A stretch of 64,000 nt of DNA from Dickeya fangzhongdai. Lineage in GTDB: Bacteria; Pseudomonadota; Gammaproteobacteria; Enterobacterales; Enterobacteriaceae. Position 1 is the stretch's first letter. Each line of letters opens with the position of its first letter. The translations under genes and the position numbers were made by a program. The stretch is from contig NZ_CP025003.1 in assembly GCF_002812485.1 (NCBI RefSeq), positions 496,001 through 560,000 on the forward strand, read 5' to 3'. A model generated the notes under the pieces. The model had not been told where the DNA came from. It did not search any database and saw nothing but the letters and a program-made list of their open reading frames with translations. Below, piece after piece: positions 45,310 to 54,816 of the stretch.

Positions 45310-46086
45310 TCACTGGCGTTTGGTCGCCACCATAAACAGGCGCGGATAGGTCAGCAGGCTGTTGCCGTCCGCCTGAGCCGGGTAGGCCGTTTGCAGGCAC
45401 AGCTGGTACTGTTGCAGAAAATCCTGCTGTTCCTGCTCGTTCAGTTCCGCCAGAAACGGGCGCAGACCGGTGCCTTTCAACCACTCGATGATTGCCTGCG
45501 GCCCGCTCATCACGTGATAGTAGGTGGTGTGCCAGATATCCACGTCGCAGCCGTGACTGACCAACAGATCGTAGTACTGCCCGGTGCTGAGCAACGCCTG
45601 CCTGACCTTGTCCACATCACCGAATCGTTCCCACCACGGCCCTTCGGCGGCGATTTTGCGCATCAGTTGATGTGTGGGCTGGCTGAGGGTATCCGGCATT
45701 TGCACCGCCAGCACCCCGCCCGGCGTCAGATGTTCGATCAGCGCAGGCAGCAGTTGGTCATGATCCGGCAACCATTGCAGCGAGGCGTTGGCGTAGATGA
45801 TGTCCTGCGGCGTATCCGGCTGCCAACTGGCGATATCCGCCTCCTGAAACGTGCAGCCCGGCAGACGCTGTCGCGCCTGTTGCAGCATGGCGCTTGAGTT
45901 ATCCACGCCGGTGACCCGCGCCTGCGGCCAGGCCTGATGCAATAGCTCGGTACTGTTGCCGGGGCCGCAGCCCAAATCGGTGATGGCAATAGGAGCAGGG
46001 TGGGAAATGCGGGATAACAGTTCAAGGGCGGGGCGGGTACGTTCGCCGGCAAAGCGCAGGTAAAGCTCGGGGTTCCAGTCTTGCAT
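45310..46086 (-). CDS. tam: Trans-aconitate 2-methyltransferase
   Basis: SAM-dependent methyltransferase of 258 aa methylating trans-aconitate, an aconitase by-product. Closely follows E. coli Tam: ITDLGCGPGNSTELL (SAM motif I) near 35-49, YANASLQWLPDH near 96 and DIWHTTYYHVM. ATG 46086 (MQDWNP) has AGAGG 8 bp upstream and matches the family start; the frame is open to 46188. Confidence 0.93.
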   Translation of the reverse strand: MQDWNPELYLRFAGERTRPALELLSRISHPAPIAITDLGCGPGNSTELLHQAWPQARVTGVDNSSAMLQQARQRLPGCTFQEADIASWQPDTPQDIIYANASLQWLPDHDQLLPALIEHLTPGGVLAVQMPDTLSQPTHQLMRKIAAEGPWWERFGDVDKVRQALLSTGQYYDLLVSHGCDVDIWHTTYYHVMSGPQAIIEWLKGTGLRPFLAELNEQEQQDFLQQYQLCLQTAYPAQADGNSLLTYPRLFMVATKRQ

Positions 46087-46245
46087 AGCCATATCCTCTG
46101 CAGGTGGGTGCGATGGGTAAAGCCGAGGAGTAGCAGCATAAGAAGTTGTGGCGGCTTTTTCCATCCGCCGTCGGGGAATGCAGCACAATCAGTCCTTGAT
46201 AATCGGTCCCTGATCATCGGTCCCGGATTGTGCTGCGGGCGCCGG

Positions 46246-47196
46246 TTACCCCAGCTGTTGCTGGAACTGTTGCCATTGCGCCTGGAACTGGCCGATGGCC
46301 GACAGATAGTCGCTTTTGGTGTAAGGGTCGGCGAAGGTTCTGGATACATAATTGCGGAGCTGATCGAACCAGCTATCGACGCTGCCGGATTCGGTCAGCG
46401 CAAACACCTTCTTGCGTTCCAGTTGACTGGTCGAGATACCCTCACTGTTTTTCTGCAGCTCACGCTGTGCCGCCTCTGCCCGTTGGGTATCGCCGGTGTC
46501 GGTACTGTATTGATATACACTCTCCAGCGTGCCTTTCTCCATCCTGTCGAAAGCGGCGATCCGGTCACTGACGTACTGCGTAATATCCTGACTGGCTTGC
46601 TGCTGGTAATTGCTGTCGATGTAGCGGTTTTTCAGCGCTTCCAGCTTGGCTTGTTTGATCGGCAACTCCAGGTTGTCGGTGACGCTGCTCCAGGTGGGCA
46701 GTGGGGTATCAGACAAGGCGCTGTGAACGAGATCGAGAAAGTCATCTTTACTGATGCCGCTGTCGGCCTTGAGGTTATTGGCCCAGACGCCGAATACCGC
46801 GGATTCGTCGGTCAGAAAACGGTCGGTGAACAGCGGGTGGTTCATATTAACCCCCGGGATCATCACGATTGGCGTACCAACCAGATTGACTGACTGCGTC
46901 GGATCGCCGGAATTGCCGGTAGGGATCGCACTGGCTTCTCTGCGATCGCGCAGCTGTTTCGCCAGTTCCTCTTCAAGAGACGTGCCTTGCTGTGCGTACT
47001 TGGTGTTTGCCTTGTCGATAAGGTCGCGCAGGTGAGCCCGCGCTTCTTCGGATAGCTCGGTGGCGGCGGAGTCAACCGTGGTTCCATTCCGATCGACAAT
47101 CTTGGCCGGATTGCCGACTGAGGTGTTGGTGGCTGACGTGGTAAGGCTCTGGGTTTGAGAATTGCTATAACCCGTATTGATAACAGACAAGCTCAT
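46246..47196 (-). CDS. Unknown protein, tandem paralogue 1 (MSLSVxNTGYS family)
   Basis: 316 aa, not recognised. It starts MSLSVINTGYSNSQTQ, followed by a Ser/Thr-rich region to about 30, then mainly helical sequence; no signal peptide, no cysteine and no membrane segment. It is related to the next gene along its whole length: shared blocks are WANN-KADSGISK, a Q-containing segment DS-YQQQA, and the end Q-QWQQF-Q-LG. The ribosome-binding site GGAGAGAG is the same in both. An almost identical upstream block contains a sigma28-like promoter. The cysteine-free, disordered, Ser/Thr-rich N-terminus is typical of proteins leaving by a type III or flagellar route; this is inference. Confidence 0.8.
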   Translation of the reverse strand: MSLSVINTGYSNSQTQSLTTSATNTSVGNPAKIVDRNGTTVDSAATELSEEARAHLRDLIDKANTKYAQQGTSLEEELAKQLRDRREASAIPTGNSGDPTQSVNLVGTPIVMIPGVNMNHPLFTDRFLTDESAVFGVWANNLKADSGISKDDFLDLVHSALSDTPLPTWSSVTDNLELPIKQAKLEALKNRYIDSNYQQQASQDITQYVSDRIAAFDRMEKGTLESVYQYSTDTGDTQRAEAAQRELQKNSEGISTSQLERKKVFALTESGSVDSWFDQLRNYVSRTFADPYTKSDYLSAIGQFQAQWQQFQQQLG

Positions 47197-47234
47197 ACTC
47201 TCTCCTTAAATGCAATTAAGCGTTAGCCTGTCTG

Positions 47235-47262
47235 TTATCGGTAAGTGTAAATTAGATCTTTA
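47235..47262 (-). promoter_or_regulatory. Conserved promoter-like block upstream of paralogue 1 (sigma28-like)
   Basis: On the minus strand: TAAAGATC, 12-bp spacer, ACCGATAA, then 38 bp to the ATG. The -10 matches FliA consensus GCCGATAA at seven of eight; the spacer is one base longer than the usual 11. The surrounding 64 bp (47221-47284) are about 92% identical to 48231-48293. Confidence 0.5.
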
Positions 47263-47314
47263 CAAATGTTTCTAAATGTTATTATCCGCGTGGATCTTAA
47301 TAGCGTGATGCGTA

Positions 47315-48205
47315 TTACCCCAGACGCTGGCGGAACTGCTGCCATTGGTTCTGCAGCGCATTGATGTTCTGCTGTTCCCAGTCGCTGCCGTAGGACGAGG
47401 CCTTCAGGTAATGGCTGAAACTGTCGAACCAGCCGTCCACGTTGCCGCCGCTCGCCAGCGTAAAGATTTGCTGGCGTTTGACCTGCAAATCGCTGGTGCC
47501 GGCGTCGTATTTCTGTAGCTGGCTTTGTGCCCACACCGCGCGAGCGGTATCGCCCACTTCGATGCCGATGCGGTATTCGCCTTCCATCAGCGCCTTGCCG
47601 ATGGTGTCTTCATCGCTGATTTTCTGATTGACGTAGCTGTTGATGGCCGCTTCCGCCTGCTGCTGGTAGCTGCTGTCCAGATACTTGTCTTTGATCGCGG
47701 TCAGTTCGGCTTTTTTCACGCTCAGTTGCATGGCGCTGGTGATATTGCTCTGCTGATTGGCGAAGCCGTAGGCCAGCACATCGTGGACCAGCGTCAGGAG
47801 GTCTTCCTTGCTGATGCCGCTGTCGGCTTTGATGTTATTGGCCCAGCTGCTAAATGTCAGGCCGTCGCTGGACGTGATGGGGTCGCGAAACAGCAGGTTG
47901 TTCAGACTGACGCCGGAGGAGGTGCGCGTAATCACATCGTTGCGCAGGTCGCGAATGGCGAGCGTCAGTTTTTCCTGTTCTTCTTTACTCAGTGTTTCTT
48001 TACTCAGTGTTTCATTCAGCGGCGTGGCGCTGCGCCAGCGCGCCAGCGTTTCTTCGGATACTTTGATGCTGGTAGGGAGTTCAATCGTTTTTCCGGTCAG
48101 AGGATCGATTTTTACCGGATCGCCGTTGGACGAAGCGCCGGCGGATGGTGCGTTAATCTGGGTCTGAGAACTGCTATAACCCGTATTGTCGACAGACAGG
48201 CTCAT
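47315..48205 (-). CDS. Unknown protein, tandem paralogue 2 (MSLSVxNTGYS family)
   Basis: 296 aa, starts MSLSVDNTGYSSSQTQ. No signal peptide, cysteine or membrane helix. Shares with paralogue 1 the N-terminal motif, the SSWANNIKADSGISKED block near 130, DSSYQQQAEAAINSYV near 190 and the QNQWQQFRQRLG end. Near residue 67 it has an in-frame duplication, ETLSK-ETLSK, from a perfect 15-bp tandem repeat at 47981-48010. The two genes are about 110 bp apart, each with its own copy of the promoter block. Function unknown. Confidence 0.8.
   Translation of the reverse strand: MSLSVDNTGYSSSQTQINAPSAGASSNGDPVKIDPLTGKTIELPTSIKVSEETLARWRSATPLNETLSKETLSKEEQEKLTLAIRDLRNDVITRTSSGVSLNNLLFRDPITSSDGLTFSSWANNIKADSGISKEDLLTLVHDVLAYGFANQQSNITSAMQLSVKKAELTAIKDKYLDSSYQQQAEAAINSYVNQKISDEDTIGKALMEGEYRIGIEVGDTARAVWAQSQLQKYDAGTSDLQVKRQQIFTLASGGNVDGWFDSFSHYLKASSYGSDWEQQNINALQNQWQQFRQRLG
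47981..48010 (+). repeat. 15-bp perfect tandem duplication inside a coding region
   Basis: TTCTTTACTCAGTGT at 47981-47995 and again at 47996-48010; it adds five residues in frame in paralogue 2 and is absent from paralogue 1. Confidence 0.9.
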
Positions 48206-48242
48206 GCTCTCTCCTTAATTATGATAAGCGTTAACCTGTCTG

Positions 48243-48270
48243 TTATCGGTAAGTGTAAAACAGATCTTTA
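48243..48270 (-). promoter_or_regulatory. Conserved promoter-like block upstream of paralogue 2 (sigma28-like)
   Basis: Minus strand TAAAGATC, 12-bp spacer, ACCGATAA, as upstream of paralogue 1. The rest of the gap to 48635 has no gene; it contains GTTTGCGTTA-type repeats near 48315-48365 and presumably the prfC promoter. Confidence 0.5.
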
Positions 48271-48635
48271 CAAATGTTTCTGAATGTTATTATCAGGTGG
48301 CGGGCCTAATGCGCTGTTTGCGTTATCACCGACTGTGTTTGCGTTATGGTCGATCGTGTTTACGTTATGATTGATTGTGCCGGGCTGGCAAATCGGGGAA
48401 AATGGACGGCTTATTTATGTCTGTCGCTACTTATGCCTGTCATTTAAGCCTGTGTGGGGGAAAACGCGTGTAAAAATGCTTAATAGAATCTCTCAGCCAT
48501 GCGGCTGCGCTTACTGCGTGTGCCGATGGCTTAACTGATTGGCATTATACAGCTTGATGTCTGTATTTTCCGCTTTGCCTGATGCGGCGTGCGATGCGCG
48601 TGTCGGGCGGCTAACTATTAAGAAGCCTGAATAAC

Positions 48636-50225
48636 ATGTCTCCAAGTGAATACGCACGCGAAGTCTCGAAACGTCGGACATTCGCCATTATCTCTCACCC
48701 CGACGCCGGTAAAACCACCATTACGGAAAAGGTGCTGCTGTTCGGACAGGCGATTCAGGTCGCCGGTACGGTGAAAGGACGCGGCTCCAGCCAGCACGCC
48801 AAATCCGACTGGATGGAAATGGAAAAGCAGCGTGGTATCTCGATTACCACCTCGGTGATGCAGTTCCCTTACCGTGAATGTCTGGTCAACCTGCTGGATA
48901 CGCCGGGGCACGAAGACTTTTCCGAAGATACCTACCGTACGCTGACCGCGGTCGACTGCTGCCTGATGGTGATCGACGCCGCCAAGGGCGTTGAGGATCG
49001 GACCCGTAAGCTGATGGAAGTTACCCGTCTGCGCGACACGCCGATCCTGACCTTCATGAACAAACTCGACCGCGACATCCGCGACCCGATGGAGCTGCTG
49101 GATGAAGTGGAAAGCGAGCTGAACATCGCCTGTGCGCCGATTACCTGGCCGATCGGCTGCGGCAAGCTGTTCAAGGGCGTCTATCACCTCTACAAAGATG
49201 AAACCTATCTTTATCAGAGCGGCATGGGCCACACCATTCAGGCCGTGCGCATCGTCAAAGGGCTGGATAATCCGGAACTGGATCAGGCGGTGGGCGAGGA
49301 TCTGGCCGCGCAGTTGCGCGATGAGCTGGAACTGGTAAAAGGCGCTTCCCACGAGTTTGAACAGGACGCGTTCCTGAACGGCGAATTGACGCCGGTGTTC
49401 TTCGGCACCGCGCTGGGCAACTTCGGCGTAGACCATATGCTGGACGGGCTGGTGGCATGGGCGCCTGCGCCGATGCCGCGTAAGACCGACGCGCGCGTGG
49501 TCAGCGCCGACGAAGAGAAGTTCAGCGGCTTTGTATTCAAGATTCAGGCCAATATGGACCCGAAACACCGCGACCGCGTGGCGTTCATGCGCGTGGTGTC
49601 CGGCCGGTACGATAAAGGCATGAAACTGCGTCAGGTGCGTACCGGCAAAGACGTGGTGATCTCCGACGCGCTGACCTTCATGGCGGGCGACCGCTCCCAC
49701 GTGGAAGAAGCCTATCCGGGCGACATCATCGGCTTGCACAACCACGGTACGATCCAGATAGGCGATACCTTTACTCAGGGCGAAGAGCTGAAATTCACCG
49801 GTATTCCCAACTTTGCGCCGGAACTGTTCCGTCGTATCCGCCTGCGTGACCCGCTCAAGCAGAAACAGCTGTTGAAAGGGCTGGTGCAGCTTTCCGAAGA
49901 GGGCGCGGTGCAGGTGTTCCGTCCGCTGATCAACAACGATCTGATCGTGGGTGCGGTTGGGGTGCTGCAGTTTGACGTGGTGGTGGCGCGCCTGAAAACC
50001 GAATACAACGTGGAAGCGGTGTACGAGTCGGTGAACGTCTCCACGGCCCGGTGGGTCGAGTGCGGCGACGTGAAGAAATTCGAGGAGTTCAAGCGCAAGA
50101 ACGAACAGCATCTGGCGCTTGATGGCGGCGACAATCTGGCCTATGTGGCGCCGACCATGGTTAACCTCAACCTGGCGCAGGAACGTTATCCTGACGTACG
50201 GTTCCATAAAACCCGCGAGCATTAA
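48636..50225 (+). CDS. prfC: Peptide chain release factor 3
   Basis: GTPase that recycles RF1/RF2 from the ribosome; 529 aa, same as E. coli. G1 [13 protein letters not shown] near 18-30, G2/G3 with [14 protein letters not shown] near 88-101, G4 FMNKLDRD near 140. Followed by a strong terminator and osmY. Confidence 0.98.
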   Translation: MSPSEYAREVSKRRTFAIISHPDAGKTTITEKVLLFGQAIQVAGTVKGRGSSQHAKSDWMEMEKQRGISITTSVMQFPYRECLVNLLDTPGHEDFSEDTYRTLTAVDCCLMVIDAAKGVEDRTRKLMEVTRLRDTPILTFMNKLDRDIRDPMELLDEVESELNIACAPITWPIGCGKLFKGVYHLYKDETYLYQSGMGHTIQAVRIVKGLDNPELDQAVGEDLAAQLRDELELVKGASHEFEQDAFLNGELTPVFFGTALGNFGVDHMLDGLVAWAPAPMPRKTDARVVSADEEKFSGFVFKIQANMDPKHRDRVAFMRVVSGRYDKGMKLRQVRTGKDVVISDALTFMAGDRSHVEEAYPGDIIGLHNHGTIQIGDTFTQGEELKFTGIPNFAPELFRRIRLRDPLKQKQLLKGLVQLSEEGAVQVFRPLINNDLIVGAVGVLQFDVVVARLKTEYNVEAVYESVNVSTARWVECGDVKKFEEFKRKNEQHLALDGGDNLAYVAPTMVNLNLAQERYPDVRFHKTREH

Positions 50226-50238
50226 TCGCCGGTTTACC

Positions 50239-50272
50239 GCCCACTCCGTCCGGAGTGGGCTGCTTTCTGCTT
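50239..50272 (+). terminator. prfC terminator
   Basis: GCCCACTCCG (50239-50248) and CGGAGTGGGC (50251-50260) form a perfect 10-bp stem, followed by TGCTTTCTGCTT. Confidence 0.75.
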
Positions 50273-50564
50273 ATTCCTTAACGATCAATCTGTTGTTGCT
50301 GCCTTCCCCGCGGTTTTTCCGCCACGGACAAATCTGAAATCACCGCCAGCCGGCCGCTCTGCGCTGGGCTTTTCACTCTCATTGGCTATAGTTAACGGTG
50401 TGTTACGTATTTGGTTTATTTAACTGCCATTGGTTTTCGTAGTGGTTTGTTATGTTGATTTTATACTTTTAGTTAACGAGATAATCTGACGAATCATGAC
50501 GAATCGCTCCGGGCTAATGGGTAAACCTGTTGTGAAACAGGCAATAACGATAAGGAAGGTATCG

Positions 50565-51203
50565 ATGAAAAAGACCAAGATTGCACTTTCGACTAAATTT
50601 GCATTTTCGCTGGCGACGGTGGTTCTGGGGACGGTACTGGCGGGCGGTCAGGCGCAGGCTGAGCAGCAAACGCTGGTGCAGCAGGCGCAGCGTATCGCGG
50701 ATACCGCCGGTAAAAAAATCGATAGTTCCGTACAACAGGCCGCGGGCTTTGTGGATGACAGCACCCTCACCGCCAGGGTGAAAAGCGCGCTGCTGAAAGA
50801 TGAAACGCTCGACAGCAATGACATTTCCGTTTCCACCCGCGATGGCGTGGTGACGCTCAGCGGTTTTATCAGCAGCCAGCAGATGGCGACCGGCGCGGTG
50901 AAAATCGCCGCCCAGACCGAAGGGGTCAAGTCGGTCAGTGATAAATTGCAGGTGAAGGATAACAGCGGCGTGCAGTCGGTCGGCGCGTATGCCGACGACA
51001 CCCTCACCACCAGCACCATCAAGGCCAAACTGTTGGCGGATGACATTGTTCCTTCCCGTCACGTTAAGGTTGAAACCCACGACGGCGTGGTGCTGCTGAC
51101 CGGTCAGGTGACGAGTCAGGCGCAGGCCGATCGGGCGGAAGCCATCGCTAAAGCCGTAAGCGGCGTCAAAAGCGTCAAGAACGCGCTGACGGTGAAATCC
51201 TGA
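50565..51203 (+). CDS. osmY: Osmotically inducible periplasmic protein OsmY
   Basis: 212 aa from ATG 50565, preceded by AAGGAAGG. Signal peptide to about residue 30 (cleavage after GGQAQA), then two BON domains (about 60-125 and 140-208), each with the DGVVTLSG / DGVVLLTG turn. E. coli OsmY is a sigmaS-dependent periplasmic chaperone-like protein. The 340-bp leader is AT-rich with no other gene; position between prfC and ytjA is conserved. Confidence 0.94.
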   Translation: MKKTKIALSTKFAFSLATVVLGTVLAGGQAQAEQQTLVQQAQRIADTAGKKIDSSVQQAAGFVDDSTLTARVKSALLKDETLDSNDISVSTRDGVVTLSGFISSQQMATGAVKIAAQTEGVKSVSDKLQVKDNSGVQSVGAYADDTLTTSTIKAKLLADDIVPSRHVKVETHDGVVLLTGQVTSQAQADRAEAIAKAVSGVKSVKNALTVKS

Positions 51204-51367
51204 TGCGCTTCGCCGCCGGGAGCACCGGCGGCAGAGCGGCGGCGCGATGCTCGCCGCCGTTATTCCCTTTCTGACTGACTATGGACGCCGCCCGGCATAC
51301 GCAGCCCGGTTCAGGGGCGTACGTACTGGCGGCGACTCCCTCGCCTGTTCGCTCGCCAGGAGGTCTG

Positions 51368-51529
51368 ATGTTTCGCTGGGGCATTATCTTTTTGATTATT
51401 GCGGTCATTGCCGCCGCTTTCGGGTTCGGCGGCCTCGCCGGTACTGCCGCCGCCGCGGCTAAAATCGTCTTTGTGGTGGGGATTATCCTGTTCCTGCTCA
51501 GCCTGTTTATGGGGCGACGCCGGCGATAG
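51368..51529 (+). CDS. ytjA: YtjA family small membrane protein (DUF1328)
   Basis: 53 aa, same as E. coli YtjA. Two hydrophobic helices ([20 protein letters not shown] and [16 protein letters not shown]) and a basic end. AGGAGG lies 7 bp before ATG 51368. It is a common osmY neighbour. Confidence 0.92.
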   Translation: MFRWGIIFLIIAVIAAAFGFGGLAGTAAAAAKIVFVVGIILFLLSLFMGRRRR

Positions 51530-51614
51530 CTTGAAGCCATACGGTTGTCATATTTTTCCGCCACACTGTCCGTGCTGTTTTTTGTCCGACGTTTGTCCTG
51601 TTCTGGGGGTCATC

Positions 51615-51806
51615 ATGATGAATCTGGATGTCGCCATCGGCAGATGGAAGCAGTGGAAAGGGTGTCTGTGGGAACTGTGGGCCGAGTGCTTTGACAGCGA
51701 CGGCGCCTGGGTGTCGGGAAACCACGGTTTTCTGGCCGGTGTGATGCAGGAATATTACGGAAAAGAGCAGGACAAGGTATCCTCGGAGCATGACCGTTTG
51801 CACTGA
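51615..51806 (+). CDS. CsbD/YjbJ-like small stress protein (divergent)
   Basis: 63 aa (or 62 from ATG 51618). The pattern RWKQWKGCLWELWAECFDSD ... LAGVMQEYYGKEQDK lines up with the CsbD-family signature WKQFKG ... QWG ... D ... LVGKIQERYG of E. coli YjbJ, so I take it as a divergent CsbD member, shorter by about six residues. GGGGG precedes the start. Its neighbours osmY and ytjA are also stress-linked. The yjjV gene follows 10 bp later. Confidence 0.65.
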   Translation: MMNLDVAIGRWKQWKGCLWELWAECFDSDGAWVSGNHGFLAGVMQEYYGKEQDKVSSEHDRLH

Positions 51807-51816
51807 GGGATAACCG

Positions 51817-52683
51817 TTGCCCACCCACTCTTTATCCGATGACGCGATGGCGGCCGAGCCCGATCGCGCGCAGGCAGCGAGCGTCGGGTTTATCGATACC
51901 CATTGCCATTTTGATTTTCCCCTGTTCGCTGAGGATGACGCGGGCAGCCTGACGCGGGCGGCGCAGGCGGGCGTACACCGCCTGATTGTGCCGGCCGTGG
52001 CCGCCGAACATTTTGAACGGGTGCTGGAACTCAGCCAGCGCTGGCCTGCCCTGTACGCCGCGCTGGGGCTGCATCCGCTGTATATCGCCGGGCATCAGGA
52101 CGCCCATCTGGCCGAACTGGCGTCCCTGCTGGCGCAGCCGCATCCCCGTCTGGTGGCGGTGGGCGAGATCGGCCTGGATCTCTACATGCCGGAACCGCAA
52201 TTTGAACGGCAGAAAGCGTTTCTGGGCGCGCAGCTTCAGCTGGCGGCCCGGCGCGATCTGCCGGTTATTCTCCATTCCCGTCGTAGTCACGATCAACTGG
52301 CGCAAATACTGCGCCGTTACCCGGTTCCCTGTACCGGCGTAGTGCATGGTTTTGCCGGCAGCTACGATCAGGCCATGACGTTTATCCGCCTTGGCTACTA
52401 CATCGGCGTGGGCGGCACTATTACCTATCCGCGCGCCAACAAGACTCGGCAGGCGATTGCGCGCCTGCCGCTCGACCGGCTGCTGTTGGAAACCGATGCG
52501 CCGGATATGCCGGTGTGCGGGTTTCAGGGGCAACCGAATCGCCCGGAGCGTATTACTTCGGTGTTCGAAACGCTGTGCGAATTACGTCCGGAATGGCCGC
52601 AGGTCATTGCGGGCGCCATTCTCGCCAATACCCTGCGGCTGTTCCCGGGGTTGCAGTCGCCGGAGCCGCATCAATCCGCCTGA
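51817..52683 (+). CDS. yjjV: TatD-family metallohydrolase YjjV
   Basis: 288 aa TatD-like DNase/deoxyribonuclease relative. Metal-site motifs: FIDTHCHFDFP near 25-35, VGEIGLDLY near 118, VILHSRRSHDQL near 148, VHGFAGS near 173 and LLLETDAPDMP near 226. TTG 51817 fits the GAGGGA 6 bp upstream; ATG 51847 is an alternative. The order ytjA-yjjU-yjjV of E. coli is kept except that yjjU is absent and replaced by the small CsbD-like gene. Confidence 0.93.
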   Translation: MPTHSLSDDAMAAEPDRAQAASVGFIDTHCHFDFPLFAEDDAGSLTRAAQAGVHRLIVPAVAAEHFERVLELSQRWPALYAALGLHPLYIAGHQDAHLAELASLLAQPHPRLVAVGEIGLDLYMPEPQFERQKAFLGAQLQLAARRDLPVILHSRRSHDQLAQILRRYPVPCTGVVHGFAGSYDQAMTFIRLGYYIGVGGTITYPRANKTRQAIARLPLDRLLLETDAPDMPVCGFQGQPNRPERITSVFETLCELRPEWPQVIAGAILANTLRLFPGLQSPEPHQSA

Positions 52684-52892
52684 TGCCGCCGCCATACTAT
52701 TGGCGTTTATTGCATTAGTTGCTTTACTTTACGGTATCCTTGGCGACATCGGCGACGGGGTCAATGACTCCCGGTTGTCGATTAAACGGATGCTGGGCTG
52801 GGTTTTCTCGCCGCTGGCGGCGGTTGGTGTTTCGCCGGATGCGTTCACGTTCAGTCGGCGATACATCGTCTTATTTACCGGAGGGCCTGCTC

Positions 52893-53648
52893 GTGGACGG
52901 CTCACACCCGGTTGCAGAGTGCAGTGACATGCTTTCTTCATTTATCAAAAATATCGAATGGTTGACTGTCCGTCAGGCCGGGAATGAAACCACTTACCCT
53001 GGGCATTGTGCGCGCTGTTATTTCGACCTGTCGGCGTACCGCGATGATCTGTTTTCCCGGGCAGGTATTCCCGTCCCGGCGGAAATCACCCGCTCGGTGC
53101 CGAAACGTCGGGCGGAATATCTGGCGGGGCGTTATCTGGCAAAAATGGTGCTGTCCCGGCTGGGGGTGAATGGCTATGTGCTGACCAGCGCGGCCGATCG
53201 CTCGCCGCAGTGGCCGGAGCGTATCATCGGATCGCTCAGCCACAACGTCGACAGTGTGCTGTGCGCTGCGCATCAATGCCGCCACGACGCGTCCTGCGTC
53301 GGGCTGGATATCGAAACCCGGATGAACGCCGAGCGCGCCAATAACCTGTGGCCCGGCATCGCCGATGAGATTGAGTATGACTGGCTGCACTCCCACAACC
53401 CCATCAGTTTCGCCAGTATGCTGACGCTGAGTTTTTCCGCCAAAGAGAGCTTGTACAAGGCGTTGTATCCACAGGTAAAACGTTACTTCGATTTTCTGGA
53501 TGTCCGCATGGTCGGGCTGGATACCGTACAGCAAACCTTCACGTTGCAGTTGCTGACCGACCTGTCGCCAGATTATCTGGCGGGGCGTCGTTTCTCGGGA
53601 ACCTACCAATTGCGGGAAAGCGATATCACCACGTTTCTGTTTGACTGA
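52893..53648 (+). CDS. 4'-phosphopantetheinyl transferase, EntD/Sfp-type
   Basis: Transfers the phosphopantetheine arm of CoA to carrier proteins of non-ribosomal peptide or polyketide synthases. About 252 aa. Conserved motifs: RRAEYLAGRYLAK near 78-90, GSLSHNVDSVLCAA near 118, VGLDIET near 138 (magnesium Asp) and FSAKESLYKALYP near 193. GTG 52893 has GGAGGG 7 bp upstream; ATG 52929 is the alternative. No synthase lies nearby, so its client cluster (for example siderophore synthesis) is elsewhere. Confidence 0.9.
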   Translation: MDGSHPVAECSDMLSSFIKNIEWLTVRQAGNETTYPGHCARCYFDLSAYRDDLFSRAGIPVPAEITRSVPKRRAEYLAGRYLAKMVLSRLGVNGYVLTSAADRSPQWPERIIGSLSHNVDSVLCAAHQCRHDASCVGLDIETRMNAERANNLWPGIADEIEYDWLHSHNPISFASMLTLSFSAKESLYKALYPQVKRYFDFLDVRMVGLDTVQQTFTLQLLTDLSPDYLAGRRFSGTYQLRESDITTFLFD

Positions 53649-53689
53649 ACAGGATGCCATTGACGTCACGACAACAGGGAGCGACGAAC

Positions 53690-54448
53690 ATGAAGATGAC
53701 CGGCAACACGATACTGATTACCGGCGGCGGCTCGGGCATTGGGCTGGGGCTGGCGGCGGCGTTTCACCAGCGCGGCAACCAGGTGATCATCGCCGGACGG
53801 CGCGAGGCGACGCTGCGCCAGGCCGCCGCCGCCTTCCCCGGCATGGTCTGGCGGGTGTTGGATCAGCGCGATCCTGAGGCCATCAGCGCCTTTGTCGATC
53901 AGCTGACGCGGGATTATCCGGCGCTCAATGTGTTGATCAATAACGCCGGTATTCAGCGGCGTGAAGATCTTACCCAGCCGGATCCGCAACTTATCAACGA
54001 CACGGTGTCGACCAATTTGCTGGGGCCGTTGTGGCTGACCGGCGCGTTGATACCCCATCTGCTGCGTCAGCCGCACGCGGCAGTGCTGAATGTGACGTCG
54101 GAACTGGCGTTTCTGCCGCAGGCGATTACCCCGACTTACTGCGCCAGCAAGGCGGCGCTGCATGCCTATACCGATGCGCTGCGCTGTCAGTTGCGCCAGA
54201 CGCCGGTGCAGGTCATCGAAATTATTCCGCCCTGGGTGCAGACCGGATTGCAGGGCGAATGGGGCTATGACCCGCGCGCCATGCCGTTGCCGGACTTTAT
54301 TGATGAAACGCTGGCTTTGCTGTCGCAGCAGCCGGAGGCCGACGAGATCGTGGTGGAACGCGCCCGCGCGTTGCGATTTGCCGAACGGGAAGGCGCTTAC
54401 GCCGAGCGTTTTCGGGCATTCAATCTTGACCCGGACACAGGCGATTAA
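53690..54448 (+). CDS. Short-chain dehydrogenase/reductase, DltE-like
   Basis: 252-aa NAD(P)-dependent oxidoreductase. TGGGSGIG cofactor motif near 11-18, NNAG near 84-87, catalytic Ser in NVTSEL, and Tyr/Lys in TYCASKAA near 150-157. ATG 53690 has AGGGAG upstream. It resembles uncharacterised DltE/YdfG-like oxidoreductases; substrate unknown. It begins 41 bp after the transferase gene and could be co-transcribed. Confidence 0.88.
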   Translation: MKMTGNTILITGGGSGIGLGLAAAFHQRGNQVIIAGRREATLRQAAAAFPGMVWRVLDQRDPEAISAFVDQLTRDYPALNVLINNAGIQRREDLTQPDPQLINDTVSTNLLGPLWLTGALIPHLLRQPHAAVLNVTSELAFLPQAITPTYCASKAALHAYTDALRCQLRQTPVQVIEIIPPWVQTGLQGEWGYDPRAMPLPDFIDETLALLSQQPEADEIVVERARALRFAEREGAYAERFRAFNLDPDTGD

Positions 54449-54816
54449 AACGTAGTCGGTTAGGGGGATGGCTGACGGCCTCTCTCCCGGTCGGTTATCC
54501 GGAGGCAACACGGTATCTGGGGGTAATATTGTGTCCGGATGTAATATTTCATGTTTTCTGATGAGTTACGGTTTGGGCAACCGCCTTAATTTTAATCTGC
54601 TATTGCCGGTGTTTTTTCCATATATTTTGTATTGATTTTATTTTATCTTTTAAAATCAGTTATTTGATGTCTATTTATTCATTTCCTTATTCTACGAATG
54701 CGGCTTTTCTCCGGTTTTTTTCCCGTTGGACAGATTAATCTCTGACGTTAACACGCCGATAACTAATGTAATGTTTTGTATAAATTCAGCGACCATGTGC
54801 CCTCTTAAAGGAAAAA
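54449..54816 (+). other. Gene-free stretch upstream of the second chemoreceptor
   Basis: About 370 bp, AT-rich after 54560. It contains the sigma28-like promoter at 54736-54762; nothing else is recognised. Confidence 0.5.
54736..54762 (+). promoter_or_regulatory. Sigma28 (FliA) promoter of the second chemoreceptor
   Basis: TAATCTCT, 11-bp spacer, GCCGATAA: the -10 is a perfect FliA consensus with exact spacing; the -35 matches five of eight. It ends 54 bp before the ATG. Confidence 0.7.

Noticed and set aside
51212..51232. Terminator after osmY (GCCGCCGG / CCGGCGGC hairpin)
   Set aside because: Stem is good but there is no U-run; not supported enough to list.
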